The notes: generated by a model not told the origin, from the letters alone. Positions 43,484 through 52,622 are shown, numbered from the stretch's first letter. The stretch: DNA of 64,000 nucleotides from Bacteroidota bacterium (GCA_023437305.1 JAEZGN010000022.1:324329-388328); one strand, 5' to 3'. Made by a program: numbers and translations.

Positions 43484-44959
43484 ATGGAACAAAAATTATT
43501 GGTTTACAATACTCTGACACGAAAAAAGGAAGTATTCGAACCGCTTCATGCACCGCATGTGGGGATGTATGTTTGTGGACCAACCGTATACGGAGATGGC
43601 CATCTCGGACATGCCCGCCCTGCTATAACATTCGATATACTATTCCGTTACCTCACACATTTAGGCTATAAGGTGCGTTATGTGCGTAACATCACAGATG
43701 TGGGGCATTTGGAGAATGATGCCGATGAGGGCGAAGATAAAATAGCGAAAAAAGCACGTTTGGAGCAATTGGAACCAATGGAAGTTGTTCAGTATTATGT
43801 AAATCGCTATCATAAGGCAATGGATGCTTTGAATGTGCTGTCTCCATCTATAGAGCCTCATGCTTCGGGGCATATCATAGAGCAGATAGAGGCAATAAAA
43901 AGCATATTGAAAGCCGGATATGCGTACGAAAGTAACGGTTCGGTCTATTTTGATGTAGAGAAATATAATAAGGATTACGATTATGGAATCCTTTCTCATC
44001 GCAATATCGAAGAAATGCTAAATACTACGCGTGAGCTCGACGGTCAGGAAGAAAAGAGAAGTAGAGTTGACTTTGCTCTGTGGAAAAAAGCTGCACCCGA
44101 ACATATTATGCGTTGGCCTTCGCCTTGGAGTGATGGCTTCCCCGGCTGGCATATCGAATGTTCGACAATGAGTATAAAGTATCTCGGTAGAGAGTTTGAT
44201 ATACATGGTGGTGGGCTCGATCTTATGTTCCCTCATCACGAGTGCGAAATAGCCCAGAATACGGCAATGGAAAAGCATCAGGTAGTAAGATACTGGATGC
44301 ATAACAATATGATAACTGTAGGCGGGCAGAAAATGGGTAAATCTCTAGGGAATTTCATTACACTAGATGAATTCTTTACAGGCTCTCATAAAATGCTGGT
44401 ACAGGCGTATAGTCCTATGACAATTCGATTCTTTATCCTACAGGCGCATTATCGTAGTACACTAGACTTTAGTAACGAAGCCCTACAAGGTGCAGAAAAG
44501 AGTCTCGAACGTCTTTATGATGCATACGCACGTATAGAGAAAATCCCTGCATCAGCTATATCTTCTGTAGATGTGAAAAATATCAGAAACAAGTGCTATG
44601 AGGCATTGAATGATGATTTGAATTCAGCAGTTGTAATAGCACATCTCTGCGAAGCCGGAACAACAATCAACTCTGCTAGTGCCGGTAATATAACATTGAC
44701 TCAGGAAGATATAAATGAGCTTAAAGAAGTATTTGATATCTTTTTGTTTGGTATACTCGGTATCCGTAACGATGCAATAAGTGCAAACAGTGGCAATAAT
44801 GAAGCGTTTGGCAAAGCTGTGGATTTATTGCTCGAGATTCGCCAAAAAGCGAAAGAAAATAAAGATTGGGCTACATCGGATCAAATACGCAACGAATTGG
44901 CTAAAGCCGGATTTGAAATCAAAGATGGCAAGGATGGAGCCGAATGGAAACTGAAATAA
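43484..44959 (+). CDS. cysS: Cysteinyl-tRNA synthetase
   Basis: A class I aminoacyl-tRNA synthetase of 491 residues, normal for CysRS. It shows the zinc/Cys-recognition opening HVGMYVCGPTVYGDGHLGHARP (HIGH motif as HLGH), GWHIECSTMSIKYLG with zinc-ligand Cys, HGGGLDLMFPHHECEIAQ, and KMGKSLGNF as KMSKS. The C-terminus holds the helical anticodon-binding part. It charges tRNA-Cys in the cytoplasm. Start at the ATG gives MEQKLLVYNTLTRKKEVFEPL, the usual N-terminus. Confidence 0.98.
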   Translation: MEQKLLVYNTLTRKKEVFEPLHAPHVGMYVCGPTVYGDGHLGHARPAITFDILFRYLTHLGYKVRYVRNITDVGHLENDADEGEDKIAKKARLEQLEPMEVVQYYVNRYHKAMDALNVLSPSIEPHASGHIIEQIEAIKSILKAGYAYESNGSVYFDVEKYNKDYDYGILSHRNIEEMLNTTRELDGQEEKRSRVDFALWKKAAPEHIMRWPSPWSDGFPGWHIECSTMSIKYLGREFDIHGGGLDLMFPHHECEIAQNTAMEKHQVVRYWMHNNMITVGGQKMGKSLGNFITLDEFFTGSHKMLVQAYSPMTIRFFILQAHYRSTLDFSNEALQGAEKSLERLYDAYARIEKIPASAISSVDVKNIRNKCYEALNDDLNSAVVIAHLCEAGTTINSASAGNITLTQEDINELKEVFDIFLFGILGIRNDAISANSGNNEAFGKAVDLLLEIRQKAKENKDWATSDQIRNELAKAGFEIKDGKDGAEWKLK

Positions 44960-45058
44960 GTTGTTTTCTCTTTATGTAAAGCTCCAACTATTTATCTTAT
45001 TACATGGAGGGCTATTTTTATGAACTTAGGAAGTGACAAATAAAAATAGCCTGAAATC

Positions 45059-45080
45059 TGTCACTTTTGTCACCTTTTAG
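45059..45080 (+). repeat. 22 bp exact repeat, copy 2 (upstream of the alkD-like gene)
   Basis: Same 22 bases as minus-strand 6136-6115, ending 10 bases ahead of the ATG at 45091. The 5' part TGTCACTT (45059-45066) also forms an inverted pair with AAGTGACA at 45031-45038, so a hairpin is possible here but not at copy 1. Confidence 0.75.
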
Positions 45081-45090
45081 GGAGAATCTA

Positions 45091-45792
45091 ATGATATCTA
45101 AACAAATACAGCAAGAGTTAAGAGCTTGTTCTACTCCTGAAAAACGGGAGTTTCTCCCGTACTTTTTCAAAACCGGAAAAGGTCAATATGGAGAGGGTGA
45201 TAAGTTTCTGGGAGTTGTTGTTCCTGATACTCGAAAAGTAGCTAAGAAATATAAGGATATTCCTTTTGCTGAAGTAACGAAGCTTCTCAATAATGAATAT
45301 CACGAGTGTCGGTTATGTGCTTTGCTTATTCTTGTAGAGCGATTCAAAAAAGCAAAGGATGAGATTAAGAAACAAGAGATTGTCGATTTCTATTTGGCAC
45401 ATACACACTGTATCAATAATTGGGACTTAGTGGATCTTAGTGCAAAAGATATTCTTGGGGAGTATCTCGTGGATAAAGATAGGACAGTCTTGTCTGAATT
45501 AGCAGACAGTTCGCTTCTGTGGGATCAGCGTATTGCTGTTATTGCCACATTCGCATTTATCCGGCGAAACGATTATCAAGATATTTTAGATTTATCCCGA
45601 CGATTATTGTATCATAAGCACGATCTGATGCATAAAGCTATCGGGTGGATGCTTAGAGAGATGGGTAAGAGAGATAAAATACAATTGACTGATTTTCTTG
45701 ATTGTTACAGCAAGGAGATGCCCCGCACGATGTTGCGTTACTCAATAGAAAAATTAAGCCCTGAAGAAAGGGCATTTTACATGAAGAAATGA
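45091..45792 (+). CDS. AlkD-like DNA alkylation repair protein
   Basis: The ATG at 45091 (MISKQIQQELRACSTPEKREFL) is chosen over an upstream in-frame TTG, since AGGGAG precedes it and the N-terminus is then typical. The 233-residue all-helical HEAT-like protein has YGEGDKFLGVVVPDTRKVAKKY, CINNWDLVDLSAKDILGEYL and WDQRIAVIATFAFIRR, blocks shared by the AlkD/DNA-alkylation-repair family, which removes alkylated bases such as 3-methyladenine. The tryptophan and aspartate in INNWDLVD correspond to the conserved active-site region. The next start overlaps its stop by four bases (ATGA). A 22 bp repeated sequence lies just upstream. Confidence 0.9.
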   Translation: MISKQIQQELRACSTPEKREFLPYFFKTGKGQYGEGDKFLGVVVPDTRKVAKKYKDIPFAEVTKLLNNEYHECRLCALLILVERFKKAKDEIKKQEIVDFYLAHTHCINNWDLVDLSAKDILGEYLVDKDRTVLSELADSSLLWDQRIAVIATFAFIRRNDYQDILDLSRRLLYHKHDLMHKAIGWMLREMGKRDKIQLTDFLDCYSKEMPRTMLRYSIEKLSPEERAFYMKK

Positions 45793-47012
45793 TAAATTAT
45801 CTCACTCATACATTAACCAACGGACTTCGTATTGTACACAAACCAATAGAAAGTAACGTTTCTTATTGTGGTTTTATAGTCAATGCAGGTACACGCGATG
45901 AAGCTCCCGATCAGTACGGTATGGCTCACTTTGTAGAGCATATGCTGTTTAAAGGTACGGACAAAAGACGGGCGTATCATATTATTAACCGTATGGAAAA
46001 CGTGGGTGGAGAGCTCAATGCATTTACCAATAAAGAAGAAACGGTTGTTTACTCAGTCTTTCTTGAGCAACACTTTAGCCGTGCGATAGAGTTACTTTCA
46101 GATATAACCTTTCATTCAAATTTTCCTCAATCGGAAATAGAAAAAGAGGTAGAAGTTATAATAGACGAAATACACTCGTATGAAGATAGTCCATCAGAAC
46201 TGATTTTTGATGAGTTCGAAAATCTTGTTTTTGATCATTCCGAGATAGGGCATAATATATTGGGAAATGCCGAATTGTTACAGAACTTTGACGGGCAGAT
46301 GGCGAAGGCTTTTGTAAACAAATTCTATAATCCTTCTAACATGGTGCTTTTTTCACTTGGAAGAACAGACTTTAAGAAGATTGTTTATTATGCCGAGAAA
46401 TATTTGTCAGCTATTTCTGATATAAAATCAGATATACAACGTATAAAGCCGATTGACATTCCATCTGTAAACAAGAGAGAAGATAAAGACACTTCGCAGG
46501 CACATGTCTTGATTGGTGGGCGTTCGTATTGCTTACGTGATCCAAATAGAAGAGTTTTAAATCTTTTGAATAACCTTTTGGGTGGTCCGGGAATGAATAG
46601 TCGTTTGAATATTTCTTTACGAGAGAAAAAAGGCTATGTGTATAACGTAGATTCGTCTATCACATCATATACAGATACAGGGATAACATCAATTTATTTT
46701 GGTTGCGATAAGAAAAATGTGGATAAATGTATCAGTTTGGTGCATAAAGAATTAAATAGATTAAGAAGAGAGAAGCTTACAACTAGCCAACTAAGTATAG
46801 CCAAGAGACAGCTCATAGGACAGATAGGAGTGATGGGTGACAATCACGAGAATCTGGCTTTAGCCTTAGGTAAAAACTTTTTGCATCATAATCACTTCAA
46901 TACAATGGCAGAGACTGCTCAGAAAATAGAAGCTGTGACGGCAGAACAGATACTCGCTGTGAGTAATGAAATTTTTGATGAAACAAGTTTGTTTACTTTA
47001 ATATATAATTAA
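45789..47012 (+). CDS. M16-family zinc metallopeptidase (single-domain-pair, processing-peptidase-like)
   Basis: A 407-residue protein with the inverted zinc motif H47-x2-E50-H51 (MAHFVEHMLFKG) and the downstream glutamate in the ENVGGELNAFTNKEETVVYSVFLE / EVEVIIDEIHSYEDSP region, as in the beta subunit of mitochondrial processing peptidase and bacterial PqqL-like enzymes. The second half (LLNNLLGGPGMNSRLNISLREKKGYVYNVDSS) carries the R/Y motif of the partner domain. No signal peptide is seen, so it is probably cytoplasmic, degrading peptides. It overlaps the alkylation-repair gene by four bases, yet the two have no known functional link. Confidence 0.93.
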   Translation: MINYLTHTLTNGLRIVHKPIESNVSYCGFIVNAGTRDEAPDQYGMAHFVEHMLFKGTDKRRAYHIINRMENVGGELNAFTNKEETVVYSVFLEQHFSRAIELLSDITFHSNFPQSEIEKEVEVIIDEIHSYEDSPSELIFDEFENLVFDHSEIGHNILGNAELLQNFDGQMAKAFVNKFYNPSNMVLFSLGRTDFKKIVYYAEKYLSAISDIKSDIQRIKPIDIPSVNKREDKDTSQAHVLIGGRSYCLRDPNRRVLNLLNNLLGGPGMNSRLNISLREKKGYVYNVDSSITSYTDTGITSIYFGCDKKNVDKCISLVHKELNRLRREKLTTSQLSIAKRQLIGQIGVMGDNHENLALALGKNFLHHNHFNTMAETAQKIEAVTAEQILAVSNEIFDETSLFTLIYN

Positions 47013-47018
47013 TTCTTT

Positions 47019-47026
47019 TAACTTTG
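47019..47026 (+). promoter_or_regulatory. Putative -7 element for the beta-barrel gene
   Basis: TAACTTTG fits TAnnTTTG and lies 19 bases ahead of the ATG at 47046. Confidence 0.45.
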
Positions 47027-47045
47027 CACTAGCTATACTAACTTT

Positions 47046-47744
47046 ATGAAAACAATTTTAAAAATATCTTTGCTTATATCTTTGTTTGTTTGCAGTATTG
47101 GTGCTATAAATGCTCAATATCCCAAAAAGCGTATCACATCAGATATACATGTCGGACTAAATCTGGCTGAAATGGATATTAAGAATGGTAATACATATAA
47201 GCAAGCCAAAATAGGGGTTCATATCGGATTCAATGTAAATTATAAGTTTTGGAGTAATATGCAGTTCCAAACAGGATTGTTTGTTACTAAAAAAGGGCTG
47301 AAAAGACATATTCATACTGTAGAAAGAAATGGCGATATTTCTGTGACTACATATGATGAATATTACAATGCCACAGGAAACTATATACAAATGCCTTTTA
47401 ATTTGGGGTATGAATTGTATTTCACAAAATCATGGGCATTTAACATAAATGGAGGTCTTTATGCAGCTTATGGGTATAAAGGGACAGGTACAACGAGTAG
47501 CATTACAGTTATTTCCGATAATGTTGGGCAACCTGTTGTTACGAGAGTTCCTGAGACTGAATTTGAATCTTTTACTCCCGAACGATGGAGAAGATTTGAT
47601 TATGGCTTGAATGCTAAAGTGGGCTTGGTGTATGATATATATACAATGAATGTAGGTTATGAATATGGACTCTATAATATTGCATACACTGGTTCTGAAT
47701 TAAGAAATCGAAACTTTTTTGTATCGTTTGGTTTCAGATTCTAA
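47046..47744 (+). CDS. Outer-membrane beta-barrel protein (porin-family, OmpW/PorT-like size)
   Basis: A 232-residue protein with signal peptide (MKTILKISLLISLFVCSIGAINA-Q), then alternating beta strands (IGVHIGFNVNYKFWSNMQFQTGLFVTKKGLK, shown by pattern) and a C-terminal aromatic end FVSFGFRF, which is the outer-membrane insertion signal. An eight-stranded barrel is likely. The family (Bacteroidetes outer membrane beta-barrel) has no single known function. It has its own promoter-like box and stands alone. Confidence 0.85.
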   Translation: MKTILKISLLISLFVCSIGAINAQYPKKRITSDIHVGLNLAEMDIKNGNTYKQAKIGVHIGFNVNYKFWSNMQFQTGLFVTKKGLKRHIHTVERNGDISVTTYDEYYNATGNYIQMPFNLGYELYFTKSWAFNINGGLYAAYGYKGTGTTSSITVISDNVGQPVVTRVPETEFESFTPERWRRFDYGLNAKVGLVYDIYTMNVGYEYGLYNIAYTGSELRNRNFFVSFGFRF

Positions 47745-47827
47745 TCCTTTGATATCTGCCTTGCTATCTGAACTTTGTCTGTCTGATTGGTGTTTTCTAT
47801 AAATAAAAACCATCAAAAATTATAGTA

Positions 47828-48112
47828 ATGGAAAACTTGATAAAAAAACTGCAAGATGAGGTTGGACTTACATACGAACAGGCAGTTAAAGCTGTTTCTG
47901 TAGTCAAAGATTACATGGATAAGGAAGGTCTTGATATAGACTGGGATAAGTTTTTTAAGGGAAAAACTGAAGACTTTCTGACTAAGGCTAAAGATTTATT
48001 TGAAGACGTGTCGAAACATACCCAAAGTTATACCGAAAAAATTGTAGATAAAGTTGATGAATTTGCAGATAAGGCACGAAAAAAGGCTTCTGATTTTTTT
48101 AACGAAAAGTAA
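47828..48112 (+). CDS. Small helical hypothetical protein
   Basis: A 94-residue protein rich in Lys, Asp and Glu with no signal peptide. The first 40 residues (LIKKLQDEVGLTYEQAVKAVSVVKDYMDKEG) resemble a small helical hairpin; the rest (about 50-92) is an amphipathic helix with apolar residues at regular spacing (KAKDLFEDVSKHTQSYTEKIVDKVDEFADKARKK, shown in part by description), recalling stress-related or membrane-associated apolipoprotein-like repeats. I do not recognise a specific function. A clear terminator follows at 48137, so it is a short single-gene unit. Confidence 0.75.
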   Translation: MENLIKKLQDEVGLTYEQAVKAVSVVKDYMDKEGLDIDWDKFFKGKTEDFLTKAKDLFEDVSKHTQSYTEKIVDKVDEFADKARKKASDFFNEK

Positions 48113-48136
48113 TTAGAATAATAAAGGATATAGAAT

Positions 48137-48165
48137 ATCTGTAAGTGCAGCTTACGGATATTTTT
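48137..48165 (+). terminator. Terminator after the small helical protein gene
   Basis: ATCTGTAAG (48137-48145) pairs with CTTACGGAT (48151-48159), nine base pairs with one wobble and a five-base loop, followed by ATTTTTG. The tail also reads TATTTTTG (48159-48166), a possible -7 box for the RNase H gene. Confidence 0.75.
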
Positions 48166-48187
48166 GTAATATATACTATAAGGTAAG

Positions 48188-48814
48188 GTGGCGAAGAAGA
48201 ATTTTTATGTGGTGTGGAATGGAGTTAAGACAGGGGTTTACTCTTCATGGGCCGAATGTAAGGCTCAGGTAGAAGGCTACGATGGCGCTATCTATAAATC
48301 ATTTCCGTCAAAACAAGAAGCTGAAAAAGCTTACAATGAGAGTCCTTGGTTGTATGTAGGTAAGAATGCTGAAAAAAAGAAGCAGGTTTCGATACATAAC
48401 ATTCCCGAAATTATAAAAGATAGTCTTTCTGTCGATGCCGCCTGTAGTGGTAATCCCGGCTTGATGGAGTATAGGGGAGTATATGTGAAGACCGGAGAAG
48501 AAGTTTTCAAACAGGGACCATTTGAACAAGGAACAAATAATATTGGTGAATTTTTGGCATTAGTGCATGGTTTGGCTTTATTGAAACAGAGAGGCTTCTC
48601 TATTCCGATTTATTCTGACAGTGTAAATGCTATTAAGTGGGTAAAAGAAAAGAAATGTAAGACCAAACTGGAGCGGATTCCCGAGAATGAATCTCTCTTT
48701 TACATGATAGAACGTGCCGAGAACTGGCTTAAGACAAATACTTATACAACTGCAATCCTTAAATGGAAGACTGATGAATGGGGCGAGATTCCCGCAGATT
48801 TTGGGCGGAAGTAA
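48188..48814 (+). CDS. rnhA: Ribonuclease H with N-terminal viroplasmin (RNA/DNA hybrid-binding) domain
   Basis: Start is a GTG at 48188, which gives VAKKNFYVVWNGVKTGVYSSWAECKAQVEGYDGAIYKSF, the complete hybrid-binding (caulimovirus viroplasmin-like) domain. The RNase H domain (about 75-208) has the D-E-D-D set: SVDAACSGNPG, NNIGEFLALVHGL, IYSDSVNAIKWV and DEWGEIPADFGRK. It removes RNA from RNA/DNA hybrids. Length (208) and domain order match Bacteroidetes type-1 RNases H. A convergent terminator at 48841 separates it from htpG. Confidence 0.95.
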   Translation: MAKKNFYVVWNGVKTGVYSSWAECKAQVEGYDGAIYKSFPSKQEAEKAYNESPWLYVGKNAEKKKQVSIHNIPEIIKDSLSVDAACSGNPGLMEYRGVYVKTGEEVFKQGPFEQGTNNIGEFLALVHGLALLKQRGFSIPIYSDSVNAIKWVKEKKCKTKLERIPENESLFYMIERAENWLKTNTYTTAILKWKTDEWGEIPADFGRK

Positions 48815-48840
48815 GCATTAGTTTGAAAATTTATTATAAT

Positions 48841-48873
48841 AAAAAAACGGAGCAAAATGTCTTCCGTTTTTTT
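48841..48873. terminator. Bidirectional terminator between rnhA and htpG
   Basis: AAAAAAACGGA (48841-48851) pairs perfectly with TCCGTTTTTTT (48863-48873), 11-base loop. The T-run serves the plus strand and the complementary A-run the minus strand. Confidence 0.85.
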
Positions 48874-48923
48874 AGTGACATTAAGCTCCGTCATTACCTG
48901 TTTAATTTAATATATTATGGAGA

Positions 48924-50813
48924 TTATATGTTTTCCATATTTCTCTTGATAAAGTTGCTCAAAGCTTCACCTTTCAACATGCCGTTTGATAGCAGGGCCA
49001 AATCTATCAATTGTCGGATATTTTTATTCTCATTAGCATAAGCACTCACCGCCTCTTTATCTTTATTATCTATATCTGCCATTATCTTTTTTATCAATGG
49101 ATGTTCTATGTTTAATACAAGATTGTAATTGTTAGGCATTTCACCATAAAATCCCATACCGGACTGCATGGCAGACATTTCTTTCATGCGGCGCATAAAC
49201 TCATTCTGAGTTATTTGTATTGGTTGTGCCTTTTCGTCCAACGATTTGTAATCGACAGTGAATTCAGTTTTATCAACCTTTGGTAGTTGAGAAGTAAAGG
49301 CTTCGTTCAACTCTTCTTTTTGTTTATCAGTCAGATTGATCTCTTTACTTTCTTCTTTCAAGATCAGATTGTCTACTGTATCACTGTCTACTCGAACGAA
49401 ACGACTCTTCTCAAACTTCTGTTCAAGCAGTCCTGCCATGTGTACGTCTAACTGACCGTCAAATAAAATTACATCATAGCCTTTATCTTTAGCTGTGTTT
49501 ATGTAAGAGTATTGCTCTTCTTTGTTACTGGTGTATAGATAAATCAGATTGCCATCCTTATCTGTTTGATCCGAGGAAATAAGAGTCTTATATTCTTCAA
49601 ATGTGAATGCTTTACCGTCAACATTTTTCAACAGACAGAATTTCTGTGCACGGTCGTAGAATTTTTCGTCGGTAAGCATGCCATACTCAACAAACAGCTT
49701 GAGACTATCCCATTTTTCTTCGAATTGAGTCCGATCGTTTTTGAATATCTCTTCTAGTCTGTCTGCAACCTTTTTAGTAATATGATTGGATATCTTTTTT
49801 ACATTCTGATCGCTTTGCAGATACGAACGAGAAACGTTAAGAGGGATATCCGGCGAGTCTAAAACCCCATGCATCAATGTCAAGAATTCGGGAACTATAC
49901 CTTCTACAGAATCGGTAACAAATACTTGATTGCTATATAATTGTATCTTATTGCGATTGAGGTCTATATTGCTTTTGACTTGAGGAAAATATAATATTCC
50001 TGTTAGCTTGAACGGATAATCAACGTTTAGATGTATCCAAAACATTGGTTCGTCGGAGAAAGGATATAAGTCTTGGTAGAATTTCTTATAATCCTCATCT
50101 TTCAGATCGGCCGGTTTACGTGTCCAAAGTGGATTTGTGTCATTTATAACATTGTCTTCTTCTGTTTCTACAGATTTGCCATCTTTCCACTCTGTTTTCT
50201 TCCCAAATACTACCGGGATAGGTAAGAAGCGACAGTATTTTTTTAATAGTTTGTCTATTTCTGCTTTTTCGAGGAAGTTTTTATTCTCATCATCTATGTA
50301 TAAAATAATGTCGGTTCCACGTTCTGTTTTTTCTACAGCTTCTAGGGTGAATTCAGGAGAACCATCGCAACTCCACTTTACAGCTTGAGCATTTTCTTTG
50401 AAAGACTTGGTGATGATTTCTACTTTCTTAGATACCATGAAAGATGAATAAAAGCCTAATCCAAAATGACCAATAATAGAATTAGCATCTTTCTTGTATT
50501 TATCGAGGAACTCGTTGGCTGAAGAAAATGCTATTTGATTGATGTACTTATCTATTTCTTCATCGGTCATTCCAATACCTTTATCTGAAATTGTAAGAGT
50601 TCCTTTATCCTTATCAATAGATACACTTACCGACAAACTGCCCATCTCTCCTTTGAATTCTCCTAACGATGCGTATGTTTTTAGTTTTTGAGTAGCATCT
50701 ACTGCATTAGAAACTAATTCACGAAGAAATATTTCATGATCACTATATAAGAATTTTTTAATGATAGGGAAAATGTTTTCGGTCGTAACCCCAATTTTAC
50801 CAGTTTTTTCCAT
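48924..50813 (-). CDS. htpG: Molecular chaperone HtpG (Hsp90)
   Basis: A 629-residue Hsp90, near the usual length. The N-terminal ATPase domain shows FLRELVSNAVDATQKL, DKGIGMTDEEI, and the lid GHFGLGFYSSFMVS; the middle domain has the Bacteroidetes-typical LDRNKIQLYSNQVFVTD and NVSRSYLQSD with the catalytic-loop Arg; the C-terminal dimerisation region ends NGMLKGEALSNFIKRNMENI without the eukaryotic MEEVD. It folds client proteins in the cytoplasm using ATP. It is transcribed alone, toward the terminator at 48841. Confidence 0.98.
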   Translation of the reverse strand: MEKTGKIGVTTENIFPIIKKFLYSDHEIFLRELVSNAVDATQKLKTYASLGEFKGEMGSLSVSVSIDKDKGTLTISDKGIGMTDEEIDKYINQIAFSSANEFLDKYKKDANSIIGHFGLGFYSSFMVSKKVEIITKSFKENAQAVKWSCDGSPEFTLEAVEKTERGTDIILYIDDENKNFLEKAEIDKLLKKYCRFLPIPVVFGKKTEWKDGKSVETEEDNVINDTNPLWTRKPADLKDEDYKKFYQDLYPFSDEPMFWIHLNVDYPFKLTGILYFPQVKSNIDLNRNKIQLYSNQVFVTDSVEGIVPEFLTLMHGVLDSPDIPLNVSRSYLQSDQNVKKISNHITKKVADRLEEIFKNDRTQFEEKWDSLKLFVEYGMLTDEKFYDRAQKFCLLKNVDGKAFTFEEYKTLISSDQTDKDGNLIYLYTSNKEEQYSYINTAKDKGYDVILFDGQLDVHMAGLLEQKFEKSRFVRVDSDTVDNLILKEESKEINLTDKQKEELNEAFTSQLPKVDKTEFTVDYKSLDEKAQPIQITQNEFMRRMKEMSAMQSGMGFYGEMPNNYNLVLNIEHPLIKKIMADIDNKDKEAVSAYANENKNIRQLIDLALLSNGMLKGEALSNFIKRNMENI

Positions 50814-51208
50814 GTTATATAATATTTTACCAGTTATATTTATTAATTATGTATTGTTAAGGCAAAATAAATGCCAAAGAGTATCTGAATGACAATTTGT
50901 CGTAGCTTATTAGAATTGTTTTGATTAATTAATGAAGTTTATAGAAATAATTTATAACTTATATTAATATTCAAATAAAATTTGAGGGTGCATATTATCA
51001 GTGTGTTATGTATTTTCTTCTTGCTTATTTTTCTGAAAAAAAGTATATTTTTATAAAGTTTTTTCTAGTTGATAAAAAAAAGAGTATATTTGTTTTAAGA
51101 ATTAAACAAAAGAAATTAATAAAACAAAGCGTTGTTTTTACTATACTTTTGGCTCAAAAGCCATACAAGATTACTTAATTTGCATTAGCCGACTAAAATT
51201 ACAAAAAA
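50814..51208. other. AT-rich divergent region between htpG and the sigma-factor gene
   Basis: This 395-base gap contains the plus-strand -7 box at 51085-51092 for the sigma-factor gene with a leader of about 110 bases. I saw no CIRCE-type repeat for htpG and no other structured element. Confidence 0.5.
51085..51092 (+). promoter_or_regulatory. Putative -7 element for the sigma-factor gene
   Basis: TATATTTG lies 117 bases ahead of the start codon; the nearest TTG (51069-51071) is too close to be a normal -33. Confidence 0.45.
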
Positions 51209-51742
51209 ATGACAACACTAAATAATACTTATAAAGGATTTGAAGACAGGTTAATAGACTTGCAGAATAATATGTTGAACTTTGCACTTACTCTAACATC
51301 TAATAGAGAAGAAGCGAAAGATTTGTTGCAAGAAACAACTTTGCGTGCTTTAGATAACAAAGAGAAATATTATGAAAATGTAAACTTCAAAGGTTGGGTT
51401 TTTACTATCATGCATAATATTTTTGTGAATAACTATCGCCGTGTAGTTCGCAGTCAGACTATGATAGATCAAACAGAGAATTTATATCATTTAAATCTAC
51501 CTCAAGATTCAGGTTTTGATACACCAGAAGGCGCATATACGGTATCTGAAATAGTGAAAGTAATAAATAGTTTTGCTGACGAATATAAAGTTCCTTTTAC
51601 AATGCACGTATCGGGTTATAAATATGAAGAAATTGCTCAACAACTAGGTTTGCCAATAGGTACGGTTAAGAGTCGTATTTTCTTTGCCCGCAAACGTCTT
51701 CAGGAGCTATTGAATGATTACAAATATCAAGATAGAGAATAA
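51209..51742 (+). CDS. ECF-like RNA polymerase sigma factor (sigma-70 family)
   Basis: A 177-residue protein with region 2 (LTLTSNREEAKDLLQETTLRALDNKEKYYENVNFKGWVFTIMHNIFVNNYRR, about 25-80, described in part) and region 4 (VPFTMHVSGYKYEEIAQQLGLPIGTVKSRIFFARKRLQELL, about 125-168). No anti-sigma gene is adjacent and no FecR gene follows, so it is not the SusC-linked type; Bacteroidetes carry a conserved stand-alone sigma of this length. Target genes are unknown. A strong terminator follows 21 bases after its stop. Confidence 0.92.
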   Translation: MTTLNNTYKGFEDRLIDLQNNMLNFALTLTSNREEAKDLLQETTLRALDNKEKYYENVNFKGWVFTIMHNIFVNNYRRVVRSQTMIDQTENLYHLNLPQDSGFDTPEGAYTVSEIVKVINSFADEYKVPFTMHVSGYKYEEIAQQLGLPIGTVKSRIFFARKRLQELLNDYKYQDRE

Positions 51743-51762
51743 TTATCCTATAAATAAAGAAT

Positions 51763-51792
51763 AGCCTGCAGTTTTATTGCAGGCTTTTTTTT
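51763..51792 (+). terminator. Rho-independent terminator after the sigma-factor gene
   Basis: AGCCTGCA (51763-51770) pairs with TGCAGGCT (51778-51785), seven-base loop, followed by a run of T. Confidence 0.9.
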
Positions 51793-52117
51793 GGACAGAA
51801 AACTCATGTTTTCTAAATTTAGATAATGTTTTAATATTCTAATATAGTAGTTTTATTGCTCTACAATGTTTTTGTTTTATGCTTATTATTGTTGCAGAAA
51901 TTAAGTAATGATAAAGTATAGATGGAACTGAATATTTTTTGAGAAATATCTATATTTATAACTGAATATATATAGATTTGTTTTTATTATCCTTTCTGGT
52001 GGTAGAAGAGCCTCATAATTAAGCAATAGAGAACTTTTATCAATTGATAGATATAATGAATTAAATTGTTTATATTTGTATCAATAAATTATAGATTAAA
52101 ACAATAACCTAGATTAT
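51793..52117. other. AT-rich intergenic region ahead of the DUF4494 gene
   Basis: About 325 bases with no gene. It ends with a promoter-like TTG (52044-52046), 24 bases, TATATTTG (52071-52078), about 40 bases ahead of the DUF4494 start. Nothing else recognised. Confidence 0.5.
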
Positions 52118-52573
52118 ATGCACAATTGGTTTGAATGCAAAGTCAGTTACGAAAAAGTACTGGAAAATGGTATGCAAAAGAAAGTAACTGAACCATATTT
52201 AGTAGATGCACTATCTTTTACAGAGGCGGAAGCCCGTATAATTGAAGAAATAAAACCTTATATATCGGGAGAATTTACAATAGCAGATATCAAAAGAGCT
52301 AAATTGTCAGAATTATTTTTTAATGACAATGGAGATCGTTTTTTTAAGGCTAAAGTAATGTTTATTAGTTTGGATGAAAAAAGTGGAACAGAAAAGAAAA
52401 CAGCAGTGCAAATGCTAGCTCAGGCTTCTGATATAAAAGAAGCATTGAAGGTTGTTGAAAAAGGCATGGAAGGGACTTTGGCTGATTATACTGTTGCTTC
52501 ATTATCCGAAACTACAATTATGGATGTATTTCCTTATTCAGAAGACGAAAAAAAGAAAGTAGTATTGGTATGA
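52118..52573 (+). CDS. DUF4494 family protein
   Basis: A 151-residue protein with the family opening WFECKVSYEKVLENGMQKKVTEPYLVDALSFTEAEARIIEE and the middle FFNDNGDRFFKAKVMFISLDEKSG. DUF4494 is found in Bacteroidetes chromosomes and their phages; its role is not known. It is cytoplasmic by sequence, with a mixed alpha/beta pattern and no catalytic motif that I recognise. It stands 49 bases before yggS and may be cotranscribed with it and oxyR. Confidence 0.85.
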   Translation: MHNWFECKVSYEKVLENGMQKKVTEPYLVDALSFTEAEARIIEEIKPYISGEFTIADIKRAKLSELFFNDNGDRFFKAKVMFISLDEKSGTEKKTAVQMLAQASDIKEALKVVEKGMEGTLADYTVASLSETTIMDVFPYSEDEKKKVVLV

Positions 52574-52622
52574 TTTGCCATAAATTTATGGTTGATAAAT
52601 TATATTGTGTTACCGACTTGAA

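Noticed and set aside
48778..49041. 87-codon frame across the rnhA-htpG junction
   Set aside because: It overlaps a strong bidirectional terminator and the ends of two real genes.
50814..51208. A heat-shock operator (CIRCE) upstream of htpG
   Set aside because: No TTAGCACTC-N9-GAGTGCTAA-type repeat is present.
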